22,457 nt of DNA from JACQBY01 sp041486115 (GCA_041486115.1 JBGPKT010000030.1:1-22457), one strand, 5' to 3'; positions 7,362 to 16,194 are shown, counted from the first letter of the stretch. The notes: a model not told the origin generated them from the letters alone. Translations and numbers: made by a program.

Positions 7362-8255
7362 ATGGCTAGTCATAAAAAATCCTCCCGATCCGTACGCAAA
7401 GCAATCATTCCCGCCGCCGGACTAGGAACCCGCTTTCTTCCCGCGACCAAGGCTTCCCCAAAAGAGATGCTGGTCCTTGTCGACAAACCGTTAATCCAAT
7501 ATGTCGTGGAAGAGGCCGTTGCCTCGGGAATAGAAGAAATTATTATCGTCACGGGGAGAGGTAAGAGGGCCATTGAAGACCATTTTGACGTTTCATTTGA
7601 ACTTGAAGAAACGCTAAAAAACAGCGGCAAAAATAAAATGCTTGAACAACTCAGAGGAATTTCCAATTCAGCGAAATTTTGCTACGTCCGCCAGCCCCAG
7701 GCGCTTGGCCTGGGCCATGCGATTTTATGCGCCGCCCATTTAATCGGAGATGAACCGGTCGCGGTCCTTCTCGGAGACGATCTCATTGACTCCGAAACGC
7801 CGGTTCTTTCAAAAATGATCGACCTGTATGAACGTTTCAAGGCGCCTGTCATCGGAGTGCACCGGGTCTCCATGGATGAAATTCACCACTACGGGGTCAT
7901 CTCAGGCGAAACTTTAGAAAAAAGATTATTTAGAGTCTCCGACCTGGTTGAAAAGCCTGCTCCCCATGAGGCCCCTTCGGATATCGCCGTCATCGGACGT
8001 TATATTTTAACTCCGGAAGTTCTCAAAATCCTGAAAAAAACGAAACCTGGCAAAAACGGAGAAATTCAGCTCACCGACGGATTAAAAACCTTCGCCAGAT
8101 CAAATCCCTGTTATGCTTATGAAGTCGAAGGAAAAAGGTATGACGCGGGAGACAAGCTCGGACTTTTAAAGGCCACTGTTGAATTCGGATTAAAAAATCC
8201 GGAATTGGGCAAACCATTTGAAGACTTTTTAAAATCTCTTCATTTTCATAAATAA
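7362..8255 (+). CDS. galU: UTP--glucose-1-phosphate uridylyltransferase
   Basis: The 297-residue enzyme makes UDP-glucose from UTP and glucose-1-phosphate in the cytoplasm, supplying envelope and exopolysaccharide synthesis. Family motifs occur in order: IIPAAGLGTRFLPATKASPK near the N-terminus (nucleotide binding), RQPQALGLGHAIL, LLGDD for metal and sugar binding, LVEKP, and GEIQLTDGL near residue 230. Length is normal. The ATG at 7362 has no Shine-Dalgarno, and no other start codon lies between it and the essential N-terminal motif, so the start is forced by homology. The promoter ends only a few bases before it. lon follows after 50 bases and may be partly cotranscribed. Confidence 0.96.
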   Translation: MASHKKSSRSVRKAIIPAAGLGTRFLPATKASPKEMLVLVDKPLIQYVVEEAVASGIEEIIIVTGRGKRAIEDHFDVSFELEETLKNSGKNKMLEQLRGISNSAKFCYVRQPQALGLGHAILCAAHLIGDEPVAVLLGDDLIDSETPVLSKMIDLYERFKAPVIGVHRVSMDEIHHYGVISGETLEKRLFRVSDLVEKPAPHEAPSDIAVIGRYILTPEVLKILKKTKPGKNGEIQLTDGLKTFARSNPCYAYEVEGKRYDAGDKLGLLKATVEFGLKNPELGKPFEDFLKSLHFHK

Positions 8256-8305
8256 TCGTTTTCCTGCGGAGATCAAAGACCCCTAAATTTAAATGAAAGG
8301 ATCCA

Positions 8306-10747
8306 TTGTCCACATCAGTCGACACAGAAACCCCTCAAATAGAAACCCCTGACACGCTCCCTTTATTGCCAATCCGGGATATTGTGGTTTTTCCTTATAT
8401 GGTTCTTCCCCTTTTTGTGGGAAGGGAGATGTCGATCAAAGCGATTGAATCTGCACTTGCCTCCAACAAAATGGTCCTTCTGGTTGCGCAGAAGTCTCTT
8501 GATATCGAAAATCCCGCCACGAAAGATATGTATACCATGGGAACCGTTGGAATGGTCATGCGGATGCTCAAGCTTCCAGACGGCCGGATTAAGATTCTGG
8601 TACAGGGAATTTCAAAAGCGAAAATCATCGAATATACCGAGACGGTCCCATTTTACACCGTTAAGATTGAAAAAATTATCGAAGAAAAAATCGAAAAACT
8701 CTCTCTTGAAGTTGAAGCTCTGATGAGAACGGTCAAGGAACAGCTGGAAAAGATCATTAATTTCGGCAGGGTCGTCGTTCCAGATATCATGATCATTCTC
8801 GAAAACATTGAGGACCCCGGACGCCTGGCGGACATGATTGCCTCCAATATCGGCCCCAAAGTGGAGGTTGCCCAGGAGATTCTGGAAATGGCCGACCCTG
8901 TCGCCCGCCTGAAAAAGGTCAAAGAGGTCCTGGCCAAAGAACTCGATGTTCTCACTATGCAGCAGAAGATTCAGGCAGAAGCCAAAGGGGAAATGGATAA
9001 GACCCAAAGGGAGTATTACCTCCGGGAACAGGTGAAGGCGATTCAAAAAGAGCTTGGAGAAATTGACGACCGGTCGGAAGAAATCAATGAATTGAAAAAA
9101 CGGATCCAGGACGCGAAAATGCCTGAAAAGGTTAACAAAGAAGCGGAAAAGCAGCTCAAGAGGCTCGAGCGGATGCATCCGGACAGCGCCGAGGGAGCCA
9201 CAATCCGGACCTATCTCGAAACCATGGTCGAACTTCCATGGAGCAAAAAATCCAAAGATAAACTTAACCTCAAAACCGCTTCAAAAATCTTAAATGAAGA
9301 CCATTTCGACCTTGAAAAAGTCAAAGAGAGGATCCTCGAATTTCTGGCCGTCCGGAAATTGAACGAAAAAATGAAAGGGCCGATTCTCTGCTTTGCCGGC
9401 CCCCCCGGCGTCGGGAAAACCTCTCTGGGAAAATCTATCGCCAGAGCCCTCGGAAGAGAGTTTGTGAGAATATCCCTGGGGGGCATCCGGGATGAAGCAG
9501 AAATACGGGGACATCGCCGCACTTACGTCGGAGCGCTACCCGGAAAGATCATTCAAGGGATCAAACAGGCGGGTACCCTGAACCCGGTTTTTATGATGGA
9601 TGAAATCGACAAAATTGGAACTGATTTCAGAGGAGACCCTTCTTCGGCCTTGCTTGAAGTCCTTGATCCCGAACAAAATAATTCGTTTATGGACCATTAC
9701 CTGGCCGTCCCTTTTGACCTCTCAAACGTTATGTTCATTACCACTGCCAATCTGATTCACACCATTCCCGGGCCTCTCCGGGACAGAATGGAAGTCATCG
9801 AGATCTCCGGTTATACGATTGAGGAAAAGGAGGGGATTGCCGCGCATTACCTGATTCCAAGACAGCTTGAGGCCAACGGGATCACAAAAAAACAGGCGCA
9901 CCTTACTGAACCCGCCTTAAAAAAAATCATTTCAGAATATACCCGCGAAGCGGGCGTCCGGAACCTTGAAAGGGAAATCGCCACCGTCTTCCGGAAAATT
10001 GCCCGTAAAATAGCCGAGGGAAAGCCCAAACTCTATCAAATTACGCCGGTTAATTTAGACCGTTATCTCGGCATTCCCAAAATTCTTCCTGAAGAGGAGA
10101 TGAAAAAAGATGAGGTCGGCGTTACCACAGGCCTGGCCTGGACAGAGGCCGGAGGAGACATTATTTTTATTGAGTCGACCCTGATGAAAGGAAAAGGGAT
10201 CCTCCTCCTGACAGGCCAGCTGGGAGATGTCATGAAGGAATCGGCCCAGGCCGCACTCAGTTATATCCGCTCAAAAAGCAAAGAACTCGGGATCAATCCC
10301 GATCTCTTTTCCAGGAATGATATTCATATTCATGTACCGGCCGGCGCCATACCTAAAGACGGGCCTTCGGCAGGCATTACCATCGCGTGTTCGATTGCCT
10401 CTGCCCTAACCGGCATTCCGGTAAAAAAAGAGGTTGCCATGACCGGCGAAGTCACTCTCCGGGGGAGAGTCCTTCCCATTGGAGGATTGAAAGAAAAAAT
10501 CCTGGCCGCCAAAGCCGCCGGCATTAAAACAATTATCCTTCCGAAAAGGAACGAAAAAGACCTTGAGGAAATCCCCAAACATATTAAAAAAGATATTAAA
10601 CTTATTTTTGTCGAATCGATGGAAGAGGTTCTGCCCATTGCGCTGAAACAGCCCATTTCTTCTAAACATGAGTCGACGCAAAAAAAAGGCAAACCCAAAG
10701 ATAAAACGATCCGTCCCCGTCATACAACTTCTTCATTCAATGCCTGA
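8306..10747 (+). CDS. lon: ATP-dependent protease LonA
   Basis: The 813-residue cytoplasmic protease degrades misfolded and regulatory proteins. The N-terminal substrate-binding domain (TLPLLPIRDIVVFPYMVLPL, residues 17-36) is followed by a long coiled-coil region. The AAA+ module has Walker A GPPGVGKT at 365-372 and Walker B MMDE with D432/E433. The C-terminal protease domain has catalytic S688 in DGPSAG and K731 in GGLKEK, 43 residues apart as in E. coli Lon. The start is TTG at 8306, with AAAGG five bases upstream; the nearby ATG at 8293 is out of frame. The last 8 bases overlap the thiL start. I see no convincing heat-shock sigma32 promoter or CIRCE element in the 50-base gap. Confidence 0.97.
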   Translation: MSTSVDTETPQIETPDTLPLLPIRDIVVFPYMVLPLFVGREMSIKAIESALASNKMVLLVAQKSLDIENPATKDMYTMGTVGMVMRMLKLPDGRIKILVQGISKAKIIEYTETVPFYTVKIEKIIEEKIEKLSLEVEALMRTVKEQLEKIINFGRVVVPDIMIILENIEDPGRLADMIASNIGPKVEVAQEILEMADPVARLKKVKEVLAKELDVLTMQQKIQAEAKGEMDKTQREYYLREQVKAIQKELGEIDDRSEEINELKKRIQDAKMPEKVNKEAEKQLKRLERMHPDSAEGATIRTYLETMVELPWSKKSKDKLNLKTASKILNEDHFDLEKVKERILEFLAVRKLNEKMKGPILCFAGPPGVGKTSLGKSIARALGREFVRISLGGIRDEAEIRGHRRTYVGALPGKIIQGIKQAGTLNPVFMMDEIDKIGTDFRGDPSSALLEVLDPEQNNSFMDHYLAVPFDLSNVMFITTANLIHTIPGPLRDRMEVIEISGYTIEEKEGIAAHYLIPRQLEANGITKKQAHLTEPALKKIISEYTREAGVRNLEREIATVFRKIARKIAEGKPKLYQITPVNLDRYLGIPKILPEEEMKKDEVGVTTGLAWTEAGGDIIFIESTLMKGKGILLLTGQLGDVMKESAQAALSYIRSKSKELGINPDLFSRNDIHIHVPAGAIPKDGPSAGITIACSIASALTGIPVKKEVAMTGEVTLRGRVLPIGGLKEKILAAKAAGIKTIILPKRNEKDLEEIPKHIKKDIKLIFVESMEEVLPIALKQPISSKHESTQKKGKPKDKTIRPRHTTSSFNA

Positions 10748-11768
10748 TCTTACAGTTTCACAATCAGGTGAAAGAGAGCTTTTAAAAAAAATATTCAGGA
10801 AGCGTCCTGCCCCCTCTCGGGGTCTTCTTGTGGGGATGGGAGATGACGCCGCTGTGGTCAGACCAAAAAAAGGGCGGGAGCTTGTATACACCACCGACAC
10901 GCTGGTGGAAAACATTGATTTCAGCTTAAAATATTTTTCTTACCGGCAGATCGGGGAAAAAGCGATGGCGGCTAATTTAAGCGATATTGCCGCCATGGGA
11001 GCCGTTCCCATTTATTTTTTACTGACTCTTGGAATTCCCTCTTATACACCGGTTAAAGAGGTCATGAAGATCTTTGAAGGGCTGAATTCTCTCGGAAAAA
11101 CATTTCGCACCGACTTGATCGGAGGAGATCTCTCGGAGGCCCCTTTTCTTTTTGTCGGATTGTCGATGATCGGCGAAGTAAAAGCCGGAAAAAAGGTTTT
11201 GCGGAAGGGGGCAAAGCCGGAAGACCTATTATATGTCACCGGAACCCTTGGCGACTCGAAGGCCGGGCTGGAAATTCTTAAAAAGGACCCTTCTCTGTCG
11301 GGAACGTCTTCACATTTTAAATTTCTTACGGCAAGGCATTTAACGCCCTCCCCGAGAGTCGAAGAAGGGCGGCTTTTAAGCCGGCTGGGCCTCGCAACCG
11401 CGATGATAGATATCTCAGACGGAGTCACAACAGACCTGGTCAATTTAACCGACGCAAGCGGCGTCGGGGCGGACCTTTTCATCGACGAGCTCCCTCTCTC
11501 CGCACCGCTTGTCCGGTTCGCTAAAAGGAGGAACAAAAACCCTTGTTCCTATGCGTTATCCGGAGGAGAAGATTTCGAGCTTCTATTCACGGTCTCTCCA
11601 AAGAACATCTACAGAGTCGAACTTCTGGTCCGTACCGGGAAGATCAAAGCCAAAGCGGTGGGAAAAATGACATTGAAAAAAAGACTCCGCTACATCGATA
11701 AAGAGGGAAGGAAAATCGTTATTAAAGAAAAAGGGTACGAACATTTCATCTCCCGATCAAATGAATGA
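10740..11768 (+). CDS. thiL: Thiamine-monophosphate kinase
   Basis: The 342-residue enzyme phosphorylates thiamine monophosphate to the active diphosphate cofactor. Motifs are GMGDDAAVV near the N-terminus, TTDTLVENIDF (many relatives have His where this has Asp before the Phe), GEKAMAANLSDIAAMGA and IGGDLS, then the C-terminal AIRS-like half with IDISDG and ALSGGEDFELLF. The start is taken as ATG 10740, which overlaps the lon stop as ATGCCTGA and gives an N-terminus (MPDLTVSQSGERELL) matching the family. An earlier ATG at 10668 would add a basic 24-residue tail lying inside lon. Neither has a clear Shine-Dalgarno, so coupling to lon translation is likely. The stop overlaps the next start as ATGA. 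Confidence 0.93.
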   Translation: MPDLTVSQSGERELLKKIFRKRPAPSRGLLVGMGDDAAVVRPKKGRELVYTTDTLVENIDFSLKYFSYRQIGEKAMAANLSDIAAMGAVPIYFLLTLGIPSYTPVKEVMKIFEGLNSLGKTFRTDLIGGDLSEAPFLFVGLSMIGEVKAGKKVLRKGAKPEDLLYVTGTLGDSKAGLEILKKDPSLSGTSSHFKFLTARHLTPSPRVEEGRLLSRLGLATAMIDISDGVTTDLVNLTDASGVGADLFIDELPLSAPLVRFAKRRNKNPCSYALSGGEDFELLFTVSPKNIYRVELLVRTGKIKAKAVGKMTLKKRLRYIDKEGRKIVIKEKGYEHFISRSNE

Positions 11769-12223
11769 TGAAGGCTATATTTAAAAAAAAACTCAAAGAA
11801 CTCCTCCACCTGAATGATTCGCCGCAGAAAATCGCAATGGCTTTTGCGGTTGGCGTGTTTATTGCTTTTTCGCCCATGATCGGCTTCCATACAGCCATGG
11901 TTTTTCTTGCGGCATGGGTTTTCCGCCTGAATCTGGTCGCTTTATTTATCGGAGCTTTTGTCAATAATCCCTGGACCCTGGCGCCTCTCTATGGCCTCTG
12001 CCTCTGGCTCGGCATTTCACTGTACGGAGGGATTTCGGCATTTCCCGATGTCTCCTGGAAGCACCAGACATTGATAACGATCCTAAGAAATTTAAAGCCC
12101 TATATCGGCCCGTTTTTTCTGGGGACCACTATCCTGGGAATTGTGTTTGCTATTTTATCCTACTTTTTGATCTTTTTTGTCATTCGGCAGTTTAAAAAAA
12201 GAAAGAGCGAAATAAGCGTTTAA
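11765..12223 (+). CDS. DUF2062 membrane protein
   Basis: The 152-residue protein has a short basic N-terminus. The DUF2062 signature is visible as a hydrophobic stretch with AVGVFIAFSPMIGFHTAM and a downstream FVNNPWTLAP motif. A last strong helix lies near residues 115-140, followed by a basic tail. It should sit in the inner membrane with about three helices. The function of the family is unknown; it often occurs near envelope or glycosyltransferase genes. Its ATG at 11765 overlaps the thiL stop (ATGA), so its translation is probably coupled to thiL. An adjacent ATG at 11768 is also possible. The family match is good, the role is not known. Confidence 0.85.
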   Translation: MMKAIFKKKLKELLHLNDSPQKIAMAFAVGVFIAFSPMIGFHTAMVFLAAWVFRLNLVALFIGAFVNNPWTLAPLYGLCLWLGISLYGGISAFPDVSWKHQTLITILRNLKPYIGPFFLGTTILGIVFAILSYFLIFFVIRQFKKRKSEISV

Positions 12224-12235
12224 CCAGAATGGTTA
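12221..12235. repeat. Perfect 15-base inverted repeat before the OmpA lipoprotein gene
   Basis: TAACCA-GAA-TGGTTA is a perfect palindrome with 6-base arms and a 3-base spacer. It begins at the stop codon of the DUF2062 gene and lies about 38 bases before the next start codon. It could be a regulator site or a small RNA hairpin; there is no T-tract, so it is not a classical terminator. Confidence 0.35.
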
Positions 12236-12273
12236 CAATAGAATAAACATCATAAAGGGGGGAAATCGACATC

Positions 12274-12939
12274 ATGAAAACATCGATGAATATCTTGACA
12301 GGATTCTTAATTCTGATCCTTTTTACCGGGTGCGCTACTGAAGGAGAACATACCCGGGCTCAAAAAGGATCTCTGATGGGGGCACTTGGCGGGGCGGCTG
12401 TCGGCGGGTTGATCGGAAGCCAGAGCGGTAAGGCGGGCCAGGGCGCCTTAATCGGTGGGCTGGTCGGCGCCCTCGGCGGAGGGCTGATCGGAAATTATAT
12501 GGACAAACAGGCGGCCGAACTCGAAAAAGTAGCGGAAACAAAAAGAACCCAGGACGGAATCCTTGTGACTATGAAAGACAAAATCCTCTTTGACCTTGGA
12601 AAATCAGAGTTGAAGCCTGAGTCAAAAAACTCTCTGGCCAAAATAGCCGATGTTCTCAAAAGATATCCCAAAACCGATATTACGGTGGCCGGTTATACCG
12701 ATAGTACCGGTACAGCCAGCGTCAATGAAAAACTTTCCCAAAAAAGGGCCGAGTCGGTCCAGTTTTTCATGGTCGACAATGGTGTAAAATCAAGCCGGAT
12801 CACCTCGAGGGGATTCGGGAGTGAAAATGCGGTTGCTGACAACAGTTCGCCCGAAGGGAGAGCCCAGAACCGGCGCGTGGAACTCCATATCGTTCCAAAC
12901 GATGATCTTGTTTCGGAAGCTCAAAAAGAACAAAAGTGA
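12274..12939 (+). CDS. OmpA-family lipoprotein with glycine-zipper domain
   Basis: The 221-residue precursor has a signal peptide ending in a lipobox (LFTGC) with lipidated Cys20. The following Ala favours outer-membrane sorting. Residues 32-74 are a glycine zipper (repeated GALGG, GGLIG, GQGALIGG) that can insert in or pack against membrane. Residues 100-207 are an OmpA C-terminal domain: KILFDLGKSELKP, then TVAGYTDSTGTASVNEKLSQ, RAESV, and GRAQNRRVEL, with the Asp and Arg that bind the diaminopimelate of peptidoglycan. It should tether the outer membrane to the cell wall, like YiaD or Pal-type proteins. A strong AAGGGGGG lies about 12 bases upstream of ATG 12274. It is 50 bases downstream of the DUF2062 gene on the same strand. 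Confidence 0.94.
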   Translation: MKTSMNILTGFLILILFTGCATEGEHTRAQKGSLMGALGGAAVGGLIGSQSGKAGQGALIGGLVGALGGGLIGNYMDKQAAELEKVAETKRTQDGILVTMKDKILFDLGKSELKPESKNSLAKIADVLKRYPKTDITVAGYTDSTGTASVNEKLSQKRAESVQFFMVDNGVKSSRITSRGFGSENAVADNSSPEGRAQNRRVELHIVPNDDLVSEAQKEQK

Positions 12940-13044
12940 AGGACTATTGAAAAACCTTTCTCATTTGGAATAAACAATCCGGTATCTGCGGGAACTTGTG
13001 GATCCGACCATTCGTAAAGACAAGAGAGGCCCAGAAACCACCTC

Positions 13045-13821
13045 ATGTTTTGGTTGAAACAAAGAAGGCGCCGCTCCCTAAGGAAAACCCCATTTCCGGC
13101 GTCGTGGCTTGAGATCATTCGGCGAAACGTCCCCTATGTACACATTCTTTCCAAAGAGGACCGCCATGAGCTAGAGGGGCATATTCAGGTCTTTTTGGCT
13201 GAAAAAACCTTCGAGGGATGCGGCGGGCTTCAGGTGACTGACGAGATCCGGGTCACCATTTCGGCACAGGCCTGCCTGCTACTTTTACATCGGGTGACCG
13301 ACTATTACCCGACACTTCGAACCGTCCTGGTCTATCCCGGAGCCTATGTCGCACCCGTTACTGAATCGGTCGGCCACGGCATGGTTCGCGAAGGGATCTC
13401 CGTCCGTGTGGGAGAGTCGTGGCAGCATGGGTCTGTGATTCTCTCTTGGGACGATGTTCTTCATGGCGCAGCGGATATTCACGATGGGCACAATGTCGTT
13501 TTGCATGAGTTTGCGCACCAACTGGACCAAGAGGCGGGCGCCGCCGAAGGGGCGCCGATCTTGCCTAAGCGATCGATGTATGTAGCCTGGGCCCGCGTTC
13601 TCAGTGCGGAGTACACTCAGCTTCAAAAAGACGCCGAGCTTGGCCGGGAGACCATCGTCGATAAATATGGCGCCGTAAACCCCGCAGAATTTTTCGCGGT
13701 GGCAACTGAATGTTTTTTCGAAAAGGCATTGCAGTTGAGGGAAAAACATCCGGAGCTTTATGAAGAGTTGCAGCTCTTTTACCGTCAAGATCCGGCTCAG
13801 TTTTATCGGCGTTCGGATTAA
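13045..13821 (+). CDS. mtfA: MtfA-type zinc-dependent peptidase (M90 family)
   Basis: The 258-residue protein resembles E. coli MtfA, which binds and inactivates the glucose repressor Mlc and has aminopeptidase activity. The zinc-site HExxH is in VVLHEFAHQLDQEAG (near residue 155), and further family landmarks are VLVYPGAYV, SWQHGSVILSWDDV, NPAEFFAVATECFFE and a C-terminal LFYRQDPAQFY. Length matches the family. In-frame sequence upstream of ATG 13045 meets a TAA at 13015 with no alternative start between, so the start is forced, although there is no close Shine-Dalgarno. No PTS or Mlc gene is visible here, so the regulatory partner may differ from that in enterobacteria. Confidence 0.9.
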   Translation: MFWLKQRRRRSLRKTPFPASWLEIIRRNVPYVHILSKEDRHELEGHIQVFLAEKTFEGCGGLQVTDEIRVTISAQACLLLLHRVTDYYPTLRTVLVYPGAYVAPVTESVGHGMVREGISVRVGESWQHGSVILSWDDVLHGAADIHDGHNVVLHEFAHQLDQEAGAAEGAPILPKRSMYVAWARVLSAEYTQLQKDAELGRETIVDKYGAVNPAEFFAVATECFFEKALQLREKHPELYEELQLFYRQDPAQFYRRSD

Positions 13822-13964
13822 ACAAAAGCCCGTTCCTACTGTCATCCGCAGGGCGACTTATCCATAGAAGCCTTTATCATACGGTAAAAACGGAGCCGGC
13901 TAACCATTTAAATCTTTATTTCCAAAAATATTGTCGTAACCATTTCATTAAAGAGGACATTTTT

Positions 13965-14210
13965 ATGAACTATACGAATTATCGGAAATCATCATTAAAT
14001 AAACTGGATGTTGAATGGATGTACCCCAAGAATAATCCTCATTCCATTCATCACGCATTCGAGGTTGTCAATGGAACGACAAAGCTGACATCCGTCTGCG
14101 GACCTCCTCACATTCAGAGATTAATAGATAAAGACAATGTTTACCTCCCTGCCTTTGAAAGAATTTTTGACGATCAAAAGTGCAAAATATGTTTTAAACA
14201 AGTGAGATAA
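13965..14210 (+). CDS. Small orphan protein with CxxC motif
   Basis: I do not recognise this 81-residue protein. AAAGAGG lies 8 bases before ATG 13965, which supports a real gene. The sequence is hydrophilic with no signal peptide or membrane helix. It contains C45 (SVCGPPH) and a C-terminal C73-x-x-C76 pair (DQKCKICFK); with the nearby histidines (H26, H29, H30, H49) these could form one zinc site, which is inference. It stands alone between mtfA and the radical SAM gene in an AT-richer stretch. Gaps on both sides (143 and 274 bases) suggest its own transcript. Confidence 0.65.
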   Translation: MNYTNYRKSSLNKLDVEWMYPKNNPHSIHHAFEVVNGTTKLTSVCGPPHIQRLIDKDNVYLPAFERIFDDQKCKICFKQVR

Positions 14211-14423
14211 TTTCATCGGAAATAAAATAAGTAAGATGAAAACCGAATCGGCAAGATTAGAGTTTGGCGGAAAAACCAAAAATAGCAAGGTTGCTGGATA
14301 AATGAACGGCGCTATTTCATTCTCTTTCAATTTTTTTAATAGATCTTTATAATAATGGTGGTTTTACATTTATCCCCGCAATGACATTTTTGTTTTACTT
14401 TGTGGGTGTGGAAAAACTTTATT

Positions 14424-14453
14424 TTGACACAAAATATTTGTTTTTTTTATGAT
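14424..14453 (+). promoter_or_regulatory. Strong sigma70-type promoter for the radical SAM gene
   Basis: A perfect TTGACA (14424-14429) is followed after 18 bases by TATGAT (14448-14453) in an AT-rich spacer. Transcription would start near 14460, giving a 25-base leader that includes the GAGG ribosome binding site of the gene starting at 14485. Confidence 0.6.
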
Positions 14454-14484
14454 CCATACCAAAATTAATGAATGAGGCAAAATA

Positions 14485-16194
14485 ATGGGAAATCCCTTTC
14501 GCGTGATATTGATCAAGCCGTCCCATTACGATGATGACGGATATGTCATCCGGTGGATGAGGTCCGTTATTCCAAGCAATACGCTCGCCTGTCTTTATGG
14601 AATTACCGAATCAATCAATGCCTCCAGGAGATTAGGAACAGATGTTGACTTGACGATAGATGTGTACGATGAAACCAACCAGCGAATTCCGGTTCGCAAG
14701 ATTATCCGGCAGCTGACAGGTTTCGGCGCTCAAGGAGTCATTTGTTTTTGTGGAGTCCAAACGAATCAGTACCCCCGTGCGATTGACCTCGCACGAGAGT
14801 TTCGGGCTGCGGGACTTTCTGTACTCATTGGCGGATTCCATGTGGGTGGCTGTCTTTCCATGCTGGAGACTGTTCCGGATGAATTAAAAGTTGCGATGGA
14901 TGAAGGAATCACTTTGGTGGCCGGAGAAGTAGAAGAACGTTGGGGCGATATTCTTGAGGATTCGTTTCTCGGCCGATTAAAACCGTTATATAATTTCCTG
15001 ACAGATCTCCCATCCCTTCAAGACCAGCCTCCGCCAAGTCTGCCGCTTAATGTGGTATCTCGTTACCTTGGCAAACTCGCCACTTTTGATGCCGGAAGGG
15101 GCTGCCCATTTGAGTGTAGCTTCTGCACGATTATTAATGTTCAAGGAAGAAAATCTCGCTGGCGTACGGCTGATGATATCGAGATCATCATTCGCAAGAA
15201 TTACCAACAAGGAATTAAACGCTACTTCATTACCGATGACGATTTCGCGAGAAACCGAAATTGGGAAGACATTTTTGACCGAATGATTCTCCTCAGGGAA
15301 CGAGACGGATTTCACATCGCTTTTACTCTTCAGGTGGATACGGCGTGTCATCGCCTTCCCCGATTCATTGAGAAAGCGGGTAAAGCAGGTTGTACCAAAG
15401 TTTTCATCGGGATTGAAAATATCAATCCGGAGTCTCTTAAAGCGACAGGCAAGAAACAAAATCGTATCGAAGAATACCGGGAAATGCTCCAGGCATGGCG
15501 AAATTCAAATGTCTCTACCTATGCCGGATATATTATTGGGTTTCCAAATGATACCTACGAATCCGTGATGCGTGATATAGAAGTCTTAAAAAAAGAATTG
15601 CCGCTCGATCTGGTCGAATTCTTCGTGTTGACCCCGCTCCCCGGCTCGGAAGATCACCAGATTCTGGTCAAAGAGGGGGCCTGGCTTGATCCCGATTTGA
15701 ATAAATACGATACCGAGCACCCCTGTATGAAGCACCCGAAGATGTCGTCTGAGGAGTGGATGCGGACCTATATGGACGCCTGGAGGTCCTTCTATACATT
15801 TGAACATATCAAAACCATTTTCCAGCGGCGATGGGCGGAAGGTCACAGCATCAGAAAGATTCGTGGGCAGATGATCTGGTTTTGTGGCTCGATATTTGTT
15901 GAAGGGGTTCACCCGCTACAAGCCGGTATCATCAGAAGAAAGCACCCTTCTGAGCGGCGGCCCATCTTCCCAAGGGAATCCTTACTTGTTTTTGCCTGGC
16001 GCCGCACCCGGGAAGTATCCGTCACTACAATAAAGTTATTGGTACTGATACGGAAGCTGCACCTCCTACGCCGAACCGTTGAGATGGACCCTCAAAGCCG
16101 GAGATATCAGGATCTTGCCATCACACCCGTGGAGCACAAGAATACAAAGCTCCAGATCATTATGCCAGCCCGTGGGAGTTCTGTCGCAAAATAA
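14485..16194 (+). CDS. B12-binding domain radical SAM protein
   Basis: The 569-residue protein has an N-terminal cobalamin-binding-like Rossmann region (about residues 55-150; GAQGVICFCGVQTNQ, then LSVLIGGFHVGG). A radical SAM barrel follows, with the [4Fe-4S] motif C207-x3-C211-x2-C214 (GRGCPFECSFCTI). Further barrel landmarks are YFITDDDFARN, FIGIENINPESL and YIIGFPNDTYE. The classical DxHxxG cobalamin motif is not seen, as is common in this class. The C-terminal 150 residues are basic and not assignable. Such enzymes perform radical methylations or rearrangements on lipids, cofactors or natural products; no substrate is evident from the neighbours. The start has TGAGGC seven bases upstream and its own promoter. 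The gene ends 31 bases before a convergent Sel1 gene. Confidence 0.9.
   Translation: MGNPFRVILIKPSHYDDDGYVIRWMRSVIPSNTLACLYGITESINASRRLGTDVDLTIDVYDETNQRIPVRKIIRQLTGFGAQGVICFCGVQTNQYPRAIDLAREFRAAGLSVLIGGFHVGGCLSMLETVPDELKVAMDEGITLVAGEVEERWGDILEDSFLGRLKPLYNFLTDLPSLQDQPPPSLPLNVVSRYLGKLATFDAGRGCPFECSFCTIINVQGRKSRWRTADDIEIIIRKNYQQGIKRYFITDDDFARNRNWEDIFDRMILLRERDGFHIAFTLQVDTACHRLPRFIEKAGKAGCTKVFIGIENINPESLKATGKKQNRIEEYREMLQAWRNSNVSTYAGYIIGFPNDTYESVMRDIEVLKKELPLDLVEFFVLTPLPGSEDHQILVKEGAWLDPDLNKYDTEHPCMKHPKMSSEEWMRTYMDAWRSFYTFEHIKTIFQRRWAEGHSIRKIRGQMIWFCGSIFVEGVHPLQAGIIRRKHPSERRPIFPRESLLVFAWRRTREVSVTTIKLLVLIRKLHLLRRTVEMDPQSRRYQDLAITPVEHKNTKLQIIMPARGSSVAK

Noticed and set aside
8230..8305. Possible heat-shock promoter or CIRCE element before lon
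   Set aside because: A TTGAAG is present near the galU end but no CCCCAT-type -10 at the right spacing, and no CIRCE inverted repeat.
8612..9178. 188-residue minus-strand open frame inside lon
   Set aside because: It is the reverse frame of the coiled-coil part of lon; its Phe/Leu/Asn-rich content mirrors Lys/Glu codons on the other strand.
13285..13845. 186-residue minus-strand open frame over mtfA
   Set aside because: Antisense shadow of a clear zinc peptidase gene; no family features.
14280..14337. AAATAGC/GCTATTT stem followed by a T-run, possible terminator after the 81-residue gene
   Set aside because: The loop is 24 bases, the stem is AT-rich and the T-run begins 13 bases after it; not a credible intrinsic terminator.
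14986..15459. 157-residue minus-strand open frame over the radical SAM gene
   Set aside because: Antisense to the conserved iron-sulfur and barrel motifs; no ribosome binding site or known domain.
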